In this document: piece by piece, positions 1 to 5,782 of the stretch
Numbering within the stretch: the first letter of the stretch is position 1
How the letters are laid out: the number at the start of each line of letters is the position of its first letter
DNA from: a bacterium
GTDB taxonomy: Bacteria; Krumholzibacteriota; Krumholzibacteriia; JACNKJ01
Reading direction: 5' to 3'
Length of the DNA stretch: 7,567 bases
Assembly (NCBI GenBank): GCA_014382085.1
Contig: JACNKJ010000017.1
Location: 1 to 7,567, forward strand
Translations under genes and position numbers: made by a program
Notes under the pieces: model-generated
Told to the model about the DNA's origin: nothing
Database searches by the model: none
The model's input: only the letters and a program-made list of their open reading frames with translations

Positions 1-4
1 GCAA

Positions 5-559
5 TTGGTGGAGGTACACCAAACTCTGTTTCGTCGCTGGATGGACAGCCTGTCCCTTCAGGCTCAGCTGCGATGGGAGCGCGGGCTCTTCACCGTTCTC
101 GTTCTGATCCTCCTTGCCACCGGCATCCCACAAATGACCGGCGAAGCGTTTTTCCAAAATCCGAGCCCCTTCGTTTGGCCGGTTGCAGTTCTAGGCTTTG
201 CCACGCTTCTGCTGGGATTGTGGAAGAGTTATCAGATTTTCCTGCGCAAAGACCATCGAATTGGACGCGTTCATCGAGGCCTACCCACAATGATCTTCTT
301 GGGTCTCCTGGCCACGGCCCTCGGCGCATTCGGCTTCTCCATCGAACTCTATCTGGCCTTGGAGAAGTTGATCTTCAATTACGATGGGCTCTGGCTATAT
401 CTGATCCAGTGGCTTGAGCGAGGCATTCCACTGCTTCTCTTCAGCCTCTCGATCACCCTGGCCACGGCCCTCACATGGTTCACCCTCTCCAACAAGGCAC
501 AAACAATCGTGACCGTGGAATTGAGTTTCCTTCGCGAATCGACGCGGTCCAGAAACTGA
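5..559 (+). CDS. Four-helix membrane protein, MotA/TolQ/ExbB-like (5' end uncertain)
   Basis: The 184-residue reading shows four hydrophobic segments, at about 28-44, 56-74, 93-120 and 141-161, with a basic loop (RKDHRIGRVHR, 81-91) before the third. The third segment (FLGLLATALGAFG) and fourth (PLLLFSLSITLATAL) resemble the two core helices of MotA/TolQ/ExbB proton channels. They also align with the next gene without gaps over 26 residues (F98, G100, L106, G107, G110, L115, Y116, A118, L119 shared). By family knowledge this would be an inner-membrane subunit using proton flow to drive an energised process; the actual role is inference. No ExbD/TolR partner is visible. The start is unclear: TTG at 5, GTG at 8 and ATG at 41 are in frame, the ATG lacks a ribosome site, and the frame is open to the window edge, so the gene may begin upstream. 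Its stop lies 10 nt before the next start. Confidence 0.72.
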   Translation: MVEVHQTLFRRWMDSLSLQAQLRWERGLFTVLVLILLATGIPQMTGEAFFQNPSPFVWPVAVLGFATLLLGLWKSYQIFLRKDHRIGRVHRGLPTMIFLGLLATALGAFGFSIELYLALEKLIFNYDGLWLYLIQWLERGIPLLLFSLSITLATALTWFTLSNKAQTIVTVELSFLRESTRSRN

Positions 560-569
560 GGAGATTCAC

Positions 570-950
570 ATGTTGACCCTATTCAAGGGCGCAGGAATCT
601 GGGGTTACTTCCTGCTATTTCTTTTGGCGCTGATTCTATTCCAGATCATCCGGCGTGCCATGGCCCTGAGTAAACCGCTGGGCGACGAAGAGAGTGACGC
701 GGAACACGGTATCCACTCCATTCTATTTTGGGGCGGGTTCAGCGCACTTCTGGGCATCTATGGTCAGATAACGGGATTGTACCATGCGCTCGGAGCCATC
801 ATTGCGGCCACCGAGATAGCGCCCAAGCTCATCTTGCAGGGACTCTCCGAATCATTCACGAGCACTCTCTTCGGAATGAGTAATTTGATATTGGCGGCTT
901 TGGCTTGGCACTTACTTATGCGAGCTCATCGTCGACGCTTGAAATCGTAA
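570..950 (+). CDS. Short MotA/TolQ/ExbB proton-channel family protein
   Basis: This 126-residue protein has an N-terminal helix (about 8-28), a polar acidic stretch (38-48, DEESDAEHG) and two further helices (about 50-78 and 95-116), then a basic tail (RAHRRRLKS). The second helix (FSALLGIYGQITGLYHAL) and the LILQGLSESFTSTLFG stretch (87-102) follow the MotA/TolQ/ExbB pattern: glycine-rich helix, amphipathic link, then G-x-S/A-E-x4-T-x2-G entering the last helix. E94 sits where ExbB-type proteins carry a conserved Glu. At 126 residues it is shorter than typical ExbB/TolQ. ATG at 570 is preceded by GAGGAGA (558-564), which overlaps the previous stop, so the two genes are almost certainly co-translated. 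Predicted role: subunit of a small inner-membrane proton channel, perhaps with its neighbour. The family call is fairly firm; the process it energises is unknown. The unit ends at the terminator just downstream. Confidence 0.8.
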   Translation: MLTLFKGAGIWGYFLLFLLALILFQIIRRAMALSKPLGDEESDAEHGIHSILFWGGFSALLGIYGQITGLYHALGAIIAATEIAPKLILQGLSESFTSTLFGMSNLILAALAWHLLMRAHRRRLKS

Positions 951-971
951 AGAAGTACCCTCCATTGCGGC

Positions 972-1005
972 AGCGCCTTCAAATCGTTTGGAGGCGCTTG
1001 CTTTT
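972..1005 (+). terminator. Rho-independent terminator of the channel-protein operon
   Basis: A 12-bp stem pairs 972-983 (AGCGCCTTCAAA) with 987-998 (TTTGGAGGCGCT) around a TCG loop, with one T-G wobble and otherwise complete pairing. It is followed by TTGCTTTT (998-1005). It lies 22 nt after the stop of the 126-residue channel protein. This ends the first operon and argues against a methyltransferase start at the in-frame TTG at 988, which falls inside the stem. Confidence 0.85.
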
Positions 1006-1026
1006 AGTTCCCCTAGCCGGAATAAT
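998..1026 (+). promoter_or_regulatory. Candidate sigma70-like promoter for the methyltransferase-Nudix unit
   Basis: TTGCTT (998-1003) and AATAAT (1021-1026, 5 of 6 to the consensus -10) are separated by exactly 17 nt. The predicted transcription start, about 7 nt past the -10, falls on the ATG at 1033, so the mRNA would have no leader or almost none. This fits the lack of a Shine-Dalgarno sequence before that ATG. The -35 matches only 3 of 6, so the promoter call is moderate. Confidence 0.42.
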
Positions 1027-1032
1027 GGTTGT

Positions 1033-1827
1033 ATGCCGGACTTGCACCATACTTATTCGAACCCTAGCCAGCACGAGGCCATCTCGGCTCTCATTCGCCG
1101 ACACTCCACTCACCTCACCGATGTTCGCCAGGCGACCCTGGAACCTTTGGATTTTTCAGACGAGCAGGAAATTCTCGACCTTGGATGCGGCTTCGGTTTC
1201 CTGGCTGAAGAAGTGGCGCGACGATCGCCGCCGGGCACACGAATCGTGGGATTAGACGCATGTCAAAGCAATCAGCGCACCTATATGCATCGCGTGAATG
1301 CACGAGACTGCTATGCGGAATTCCATCAGGCCCAGTTACACGATCGACTTCCTTTTCACGATCACCAATTCGACAAGGTTATGAGCTCCTATTCGCTCTA
1401 TTTCTTCCCCAAGATCATTGCCGATGTCTCGCGGGTACTCAAACCCAAAGGAACTTTCTGGTGTCTAACTCACAGTGAGAACAGTTTCGCTGGGATTTTC
1501 CGCGCAACGGGAATCGATCCGAATGGAACCACTCTGGCGAAACTTTTGTGTGAGTTTTCCACGGAGAACGGCGAAAACCTACTATCCTCACATTTTGAGA
1601 GGGTGGAACGATCCATTTACCGTAACGTCCTAATTTTCTATCGACATGATCTGGCGGATTTCTTGGAATATCTTCGTTTCAAGCTTCCACTCATCGACAG
1701 CCGATTCAAGCATGACGCTGCTCTCCCTCCGAATCTTGTGGAAAAAAGCATGGCCTTTCTGGACCGCTATGGCAGGATCACTATCGAAAAGGATGACAGT
1801 GCATTCTACTGTCGGAGGCCTCGATGA
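1033..1827 (+). CDS. Class I SAM-dependent methyltransferase
   Basis: This 264-residue protein has the Rossmann-like methyltransferase order: motif I ILDLGCGFGF (47-56) binding SAM, the acidic end of strand beta2 at IVGLD (71-75), LPFHDHQFDKVMSSYSLYF (106-124) for motifs II/III, and LKPKG (136-140). This is the layout of Methyltransf_11/25-type small-molecule methyltransferases in the cytoplasm. The C-terminal third (about 150-264) is helical, has no family match I recognise, and probably forms the substrate cap, so the substrate cannot be named. I chose ATG 1033 over TTG 988 because 988 lies inside the terminator stem; no good ribosome site precedes 1033. The stop TGA shares bases with the next gene's ATG (ATGA, 1824-1827), so it is translationally coupled to the Nudix gene. 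Class assignment is firm; reaction unknown. Confidence 0.88.
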   Translation: MPDLHHTYSNPSQHEAISALIRRHSTHLTDVRQATLEPLDFSDEQEILDLGCGFGFLAEEVARRSPPGTRIVGLDACQSNQRTYMHRVNARDCYAEFHQAQLHDRLPFHDHQFDKVMSSYSLYFFPKIIADVSRVLKPKGTFWCLTHSENSFAGIFRATGIDPNGTTLAKLLCEFSTENGENLLSSHFERVERSIYRNVLIFYRHDLADFLEYLRFKLPLIDSRFKHDAALPPNLVEKSMAFLDRYGRITIEKDDSAFYCRRPR

Positions 1828-2807
1828 TTCAGGACCCCGTTTACTGCGATCGCTGCGGCGCCATTCTCGTGTCGCGAGAAATTGAAGGACGGCCACGAGC
1901 GGTCTGCCCGGCATGTCACTTCGTGCACTATCGCAATCCATTGCCGGTAGCGGCTGCCGTCGTTCTCAACGGTCAACGGGAAGTGCTTTTGGTGAAGCGA
2001 CTCAATGAGCCCCATAAGGGGATGTGGTGCTTGCCCACGGGATTTGCCGAAAGCGGTGAGACTATCGCCGAAGCGGCCCTCCGTGAGCTGAAAGAAGAAA
2101 CGGAGCTCACAGGTCGAATCATGCGCCTACTCAGCGCAGACTCCAGCGCGGATGAATTCTACGGCGACCTGCTTTTTGTGATTTTTGAAGTGGAACAAGT
2201 GGATGGAGTCGCCACCGCCGGCGACGACGCCGAGGCCATCGACTGGTTCCCCTTACGCGCTCTTCCCGAATTGGCTTTTGCCCCCCACCGGGAGGCGGCT
2301 GAGATTTGTGCCAGATTGCACCGGGAAGAGTGGGCTATCCAAGACTCATTTCAAAGCCTTCACGATGATAGTGATGCCGAGGTGCTATCGGACGCGCTCG
2401 TGGAGCTGGTTCGAGATAAAGCTGAGGAGATCAGTTTGAACTGGCTCTTGTCGGTACGAGGAAATCCAACCACTCCCAACTATGCGAAAATTGAGGAATG
2501 GAAAATTCGCGAACGTGCTATGGAAGCACTCACTCGATTTCGACATTGGCTCGGGACCGAGGGCGAGGATCGGGAGCTGGCCGAATTCTACTTCGCGCTA
2601 GGACGTGAGCGCCGCGAGCAAGGATTCTCCACCGCCGAAGTGCTAAGCGCTCTTACCTTGTTGCGTCGTGAAATCTGGAATTTTGCCCGCCACCATCAGG
2701 TGCTCGAAAGCCCCATGGACGTTTATCGCGTCATGGAACTCAGTCGCCGCGTGGTGCTCTTTTTCGACAAGGCCATCTACCATACCAGCAAGGGCCTTGA
2801 GGGCTAA
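1824..2807 (+). CDS. Zinc-ribbon Nudix hydrolase fused to an RsbRD_N-like helical domain
   Basis: The 327-residue protein has three parts. Residues 8-31 form a zinc ribbon (C8-x2-C11, C28-x2-C31) followed by HYRNP, typical of Nudix proteins with the Nudix_N_2 ribbon. Residues 40-165 are the Nudix fold, with box G73-x5-E79-x7-R87-E88-L89-K90-E91-E92-T93-E94-L95; the metal-binding glutamates are present, but E94 replaces the usual Gly. Residues about 185-327 are helical and include FYFALGRERREQGFSTAEVL (255-274) and a final FFDKAIYH, which resemble the N-terminal sensor domain of RsbRD-type stress proteins. A plain ribbon Nudix is roughly half this length. The Nudix part should hydrolyse a nucleoside diphosphate-linked compound; the substrate is unknown. 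It lacks the SQPWPFPxS motif of NudC. It begins inside the methyltransferase stop codon, implying a linked role. Nudix call firm; C-terminal domain call moderate. Confidence 0.9.
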   Translation: MIQDPVYCDRCGAILVSREIEGRPRAVCPACHFVHYRNPLPVAAAVVLNGQREVLLVKRLNEPHKGMWCLPTGFAESGETIAEAALRELKEETELTGRIMRLLSADSSADEFYGDLLFVIFEVEQVDGVATAGDDAEAIDWFPLRALPELAFAPHREAAEICARLHREEWAIQDSFQSLHDDSDAEVLSDALVELVRDKAEEISLNWLLSVRGNPTTPNYAKIEEWKIRERAMEALTRFRHWLGTEGEDRELAEFYFALGRERREQGFSTAEVLSALTLLRREIWNFARHHQVLESPMDVYRVMELSRRVVLFFDKAIYHTSKGLEG

Positions 2808-2825
2808 ATCACTTCTCCCCTTCGA

Positions 2826-4115
2826 CTATTTTAACAGCACCAACTTGCGCTGCTCGTTCAATTCCGCGCTTTGTAGACTTAGCAAATAGATACCGCTTAC
2901 AACCTTCTCGCCGGAATCGTCCCGGCCATCCCAAACAATGCTATGATCGCCGGCGCTCATTTCAGAGGCCGAGATAAGCCTTCGCTGCCTGCGACCTGTA
3001 GTGTCGAAGACCGCTAATGAGACGGAACCGCCACGTTTAAGCGTGAAATGGATTTCCGTTTTTGGATTGAAGGGGTTGGGATAAGCTGAAAGATTCAAAA
3101 CTCTCGGCAATTCGACAACATCCGTACCGTCGCCGTGCATCTGCGCCTGTACAGCAATAACGTTGGTGTTCCCGCCGGGAGCATCGAGAATACCCACGAT
3201 GATCTCATCGGACAAACTCAGCACGTAAATGGGATCAGCTCCCGTAATGCTTCCGCCGGCCAGAAAGGCCAGCCCGTCTTCATCGAGAATGTCCACATCT
3301 CTCGGATCCGCCAATGAATTCAGGATGATGGAATTGCTCTGACCCGTAGCGGTATGGATGATCCAAGCCTCGTGACTGTCTTCGCAGGCTACCACCAGCA
3401 TGCTGCCGTCAGCGGATACATCGACACCCCAAGGGTCATCACCCACGGGCCAGGTTTCAAGTTGGGTCAAAGTTTCCCGGTCGATCACTCGAATCTGATC
3501 TGTGCCGCGATCGGTCACATAGATCACTGTTCCGTCGGGAGAAACCACTAATTGCCAAAGTGAGTTTCCCAAGTCGGCCTGGCGCAGCACGGTGTTTCCG
3601 TCGTTGGACATTTCAAAGAGAAGCTCATCGTACCAGTCCACCACATAGAATTGCCCGCTTACAGGATCTAGAGCGATGTTTCCAGCACCCTGGTAATTTG
3701 TTGGTAAAGAGGTAATGCTGGTCACGGAGTATGTACTCGTGTCCACCTTCCAAAGTCCTTCACCGTCGCGACAGGCTACCAAGGCGAAGAGGCCGTCACT
3801 AGAAAACGCCACCGATACCGGGTACTCCCCCACAAAAATGGTGTGGCTAACTGTGCCACTGGCTCTATTGATCACCACAACCCCATCGCCCGACGCTCCG
3901 GGAATCCAGACCTCGCTGCCATCGGGTGAGATGGTGGCATCGTAGGGATAGTTGCCCCATGGCAATAGATCGATCCCCGTCCCAAAAGCGTAACTAGTCA
4001 GATCGAAGGGATCGGCGGAGTCGGAACTTGAGCATCCTACATATCCGTTTAGGGCAAGGGATGGCAGGGCGTAAACGAGAAGCGTGAGAAAGAGAATTCT
4101 AGCCGTGGCCTTCAT
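2826..4115 (-). CDS. Secreted YVTN-type beta-propeller with FlgD-Ig/type IX-like C-terminal tail
   Basis: This 429-residue protein has a signal peptide (cleavage probably after SLA, residue 21). Six blade-like repeats start at about residues 59, 101, 146, 188, 230 and 273 (DATISPDGSEVWI, SVAFSSDGLFALVAC, QLVVSPDGTVIYVTD and so on), a period of 42-45 residues, as in YVTN/NHL-like propellers. A NVIAVQAQM segment (318-326) leads to the tail at 345-429: YPNPFNPKTEIHF, then VSLAVFDTTGRR, HSIVWDGRDDSGE and SGIYLLSL. This is the FlgD-Ig-like fold used as a C-terminal secretion or anchoring tail in FCB bacteria. It is probably a surface or periplasmic binding protein; its ligand is unknown. AGGAG (complement of 4121-4127) lies 5 nt before the ATG. 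It follows its paralogue by 49 nt, probably in one operon, and its stop is 18 nt from the convergent Nudix stop, with no clear terminator between. Confidence 0.86.
   Translation of the reverse strand: MKATARILFLTLLVYALPSLALNGYVGCSSSDSADPFDLTSYAFGTGIDLLPWGNYPYDATISPDGSEVWIPGASGDGVVVINRASGTVSHTIFVGEYPVSVAFSSDGLFALVACRDGEGLWKVDTSTYSVTSITSLPTNYQGAGNIALDPVSGQFYVVDWYDELLFEMSNDGNTVLRQADLGNSLWQLVVSPDGTVIYVTDRGTDQIRVIDRETLTQLETWPVGDDPWGVDVSADGSMLVVACEDSHEAWIIHTATGQSNSIILNSLADPRDVDILDEDGLAFLAGGSITGADPIYVLSLSDEIIVGILDAPGGNTNVIAVQAQMHGDGTDVVELPRVLNLSAYPNPFNPKTEIHFTLKRGGSVSLAVFDTTGRRQRRLISASEMSAGDHSIVWDGRDDSGEKVVSGIYLLSLQSAELNEQRKLVLLK
3051..3080 (-). repeat. Near-identical 30-nt tail module shared with 4387-4416
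   Basis: The stretch encoding PNPFNPKTEI is 29 of 30 nt identical to 4387-4416 in the tandem paralogue. By contrast, the equally conserved NVIAVQAQM stretch (3138-3164 versus 4477-4503) differs at 6 of 27 positions, all synonymous. The tail start is therefore unusually conserved at the DNA level. Confidence 0.7.
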
Positions 4116-4164
4116 TGTTTCTCCTTTGATGTTTTCTTGCCGGCCCGATGATCCGAGCAGGGCT

Positions 4165-5487
4165 CTATTGAAGCAGCGTCAGTTTTCGACTTTGAATTTC
4201 CCCGGCAGCAATCAGCCGGCAGATGTAGACCCCCGTGGGTAACGGATTACCATTGCTATCTTTGCCATCCCAGTTGATGCGTCCCTCTCCGGAATCCAGG
4301 TATCCTTCGCTGAGTTGATGTATCAACCTGCCGCGTACGTCTAAAATTTCCACACCTATCCGTGCGGGCTCAGCAAGATTGAAGCTGATTTCCGTTTTGG
4401 GATTGAAGGGGTTGGGCCAGGATCGAAGCCCGGATATCAGTCGAGGCGAATCGGCGACCTCAGTGGGCAATCCAGGCATTTGCGCCTGAACTGCGATGAC
4501 ATTGGCGTTGATGGCAGGCTCAGGGACCCAGATTGTTTCTTCAAGAAGACCCAACTCGATATCGATGACGAAAATGGGGTTCAGATAATCGCCCAACCAT
4601 CCGCCCGTGACGAAGGCCAGGCCCTGCGAATCGAGAATATCCACATCGCGAGGATCGGCCTCGGGAACCAGCGATAGTGTGCGCCTGAGCCCAGTTTCCG
4701 TTTCGATGATGGCCACGCTGTCGCTGCCTCGAGATGAAACCACTAGCTGCCTTCCATCGGCGCTGATGTCCAATCCCCAGGGGTCGCTGCCCACATCAAT
4801 AAGATCTGCAGGCGTGAAACTGGCTCGATCCAGCACCCAGACCGCATTGTAGAAACGATCTACGATGTAGACCTCTGAGCCGTCGGGGGCTACCACCAGT
4901 AGCCAGAACATTTCGCCGAAAGTAACTGTACGCAGAACGCTCATGCCGTCGGGTGAGATTTCACAAAGGGTATTTGAGGCCCACTCGGCCAGGTAGAAGC
5001 ATCCACTGACAGGATCCAGGGCGATGTTCCCAGGCCCCTGATCGAGGAAACCTGTGTCGGTTTGCCCAAGAATCTGATAGTCCGTGGTGTCGATGCGCCA
5101 GATTTCGCGCTCGTCGCGACATGAAATCAGAGCCAGCGATCCGTCGGCTGAAAAGGCCACCGAAACCGGGTAATCCCCCACCCAGATTCTTTGAGTGATG
5201 ATGCCACTGGCCACGTCGACCACGACCACTCCGGCACCCGAAGCACCCGTCAACCAAACTTCACGCCCATTGGGAGTCATGGTCGCGTCGAAGGGATATT
5301 CACCCTGGGGCATCAGATTGAAGGAAGATCCGAACTCGTAGGCATCGAGGTCAAAGGTCAGAGCGGATTCCGAGAATGAGCAGCCTACGACTCCATTGCC
5401 CAGTTCTAGCTGAGCCAATGCCGAAGTGATGAAGCAAAAGCACCCCAGCAAGGGAATCGTGATAGCAAATTGGATTCGCTTCATCAT
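4165..5487 (-). CDS. Secreted YVTN-type beta-propeller, tandem paralogue with FlgD-Ig-like tail
   Basis: This 440-residue protein has the same architecture as its downstream neighbour. A signal peptide most likely cuts after SALA (residue 25). Blade-like repeats start at about 67, 109, 154, 196, 238 and 281, with spacing 42, 45, 42, 42 and 43, identical to the paralogue. NVIAVQAQM lies at 329-337 and the tail at 357-440 (WPNPFNPKTEISF, VEILDVRGR, GRINWDGKDSNG, GVYICRL). C36 and C123 are shared with the paralogue (C28 and C115), 87 residues apart in both; C163 and C175 are extra. The likely role is an exported ligand- or polymer-binding propeller; no catalytic motif is visible. Two ATGs are adjacent (5487 and 5484). 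GAGG sits 4 nt before the first and 7 nt before the second, so the second is equally plausible. It is first in the minus-strand pair, downstream of an extended -10 candidate. Confidence 0.86.
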   Translation of the reverse strand: MMKRIQFAITIPLLGCFCFITSALAQLELGNGVVGCSFSESALTFDLDAYEFGSSFNLMPQGEYPFDATMTPNGREVWLTGASGAGVVVVDVASGIITQRIWVGDYPVSVAFSADGSLALISCRDEREIWRIDTTDYQILGQTDTGFLDQGPGNIALDPVSGCFYLAEWASNTLCEISPDGMSVLRTVTFGEMFWLLVVAPDGSEVYIVDRFYNAVWVLDRASFTPADLIDVGSDPWGLDISADGRQLVVSSRGSDSVAIIETETGLRRTLSLVPEADPRDVDILDSQGLAFVTGGWLGDYLNPIFVIDIELGLLEETIWVPEPAINANVIAVQAQMPGLPTEVADSPRLISGLRSWPNPFNPKTEISFNLAEPARIGVEILDVRGRLIHQLSEGYLDSGEGRINWDGKDSNGNPLPTGVYICRLIAAGEIQSRKLTLLQ

Positions 5488-5513
5488 CTAACCTCTATTT
5501 TGCGCGCGAGGGA

Positions 5514-5542
5514 ATTGTAGCAGAAAGGGCCGTCTCAGCCCA
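5514..5542 (-). promoter_or_regulatory. Candidate extended -10 promoter for the propeller pair
   Basis: Read on the minus strand, TGCTACAAT (complement of 5514-5522) is an extended -10 element with TACAAT matching 5 of 6. A weak -35, TGGGCT (complement of 5537-5542), sits 17 nt upstream. The start point would be near 5507, giving a leader of about 20 nt with the GAGG ribosome site. The good -10 and TG extension make it plausible despite the poor -35. Confidence 0.4.
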
Positions 5543-5640
5543 TCACACCCAAGGCAAGGCCGAGCTTGGGAATGAGTTCGCCTCGCGAATCGGCAAAGAA
5601 ATATGTCCCCCATTTGCGTCTCCAGGTAAGTATAAATAGA

Positions 5641-5712
5641 ATATTCGGAATCTTGAAACAATATTCACAAGGGGAAACTGATATTGACATTCAGGCCCTC
5701 TAGTCCGAATAT
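5641..5712 (+). promoter_or_regulatory. Phased ATATT(C/G) elements and 9-bp inverted repeat, candidate operator
   Basis: ATATTCGGAA (5641), ATATTCACAA (5661) and ATATTGACAT (5681) are spaced exactly 20 bp apart, about two helical turns, on one DNA face. ATATTCGGA (5641-5649) also forms a perfect 9-bp inverted repeat with TCCGAATAT (5704-5712). The third element contains the TTGACA box and the inverted copy covers the proposed -10 of the FadL-family gene. This is the arrangement expected of a regulator binding site; no regulator gene is in the window. Confidence 0.4.
5684..5712 (+). promoter_or_regulatory. Candidate promoter of the FadL-family gene
   Basis: A perfect TTGACA (5684-5689) is followed 17 nt later by GAATAT (5707-5712), a poor -10 (3 of 6). 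A start near 5719 would give a leader of about 64 nt before ATG 5783. A perfect -35 with a weak -10 overlapped by an inverted repeat would suit an activated or repressed promoter; this last point is inference. Confidence 0.45.
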
Positions 5713-5750
5713 GTTTCCTCGCGGGGCGATAGGATCGCTCCATCAACCTA

Positions 5751-5768
5751 TTTGGTTATTGGACCAAA
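5751..5768 (+). promoter_or_regulatory. Small leader hairpin beside the FadL ribosome site
   Basis: TTTGGT (5751-5756) pairs perfectly with ACCAAA (5763-5768) around a 6-nt loop. It ends two bases before the AAGGGG ribosome site (5771-5776). The stem is AT-rich and weak, so it could be chance or a minor translation or stability element. Confidence 0.25.
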
Positions 5769-5782
5769 AAAAGGGGATGCAC

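Noticed and set aside
988..1032. TTG-initiated 15-residue N-terminal extension of the methyltransferase
   Set aside because: The TTG lies inside the terminator stem and the extension has no family similarity; ATG 1033 is better.
1630..1941. Minus-strand open frame across the methyltransferase-Nudix junction
   Set aside because: It overlaps two well-supported genes and its translation shows no domain.
1824..2807. Identity as NudC (NAD-capped RNA/NADH pyrophosphatase)
   Set aside because: A zinc ribbon is present, but the SQPWPFPxS motif after the Nudix box is absent and the C-terminus differs.
2780..2826. Bidirectional terminator between the convergent Nudix and propeller genes
   Set aside because: Only a short CAAGGGCCTTG palindrome without a usable loop or T-tract is present in the 18-nt gap region.
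2826..3082. Flagellar hook-capping FlgD protein
   Set aside because: Only the Ig-like tail fold is shared; the rest is a secreted beta-propeller and no flagellar genes are nearby.
5433..5487. Lipoprotein signal (LLGC, residues 13-16) in the 440-residue propeller
   Set aside because: The hydrophobic stretch before the Cys is short and the segment continues to a better signal peptidase I site after SALA.
5684..5782. 33-residue N-terminal extension of the FadL-family protein
   Set aside because: It starts at the TTG of the TTGACA box and would bury the signal peptide; ATG 5783 has the ribosome site.
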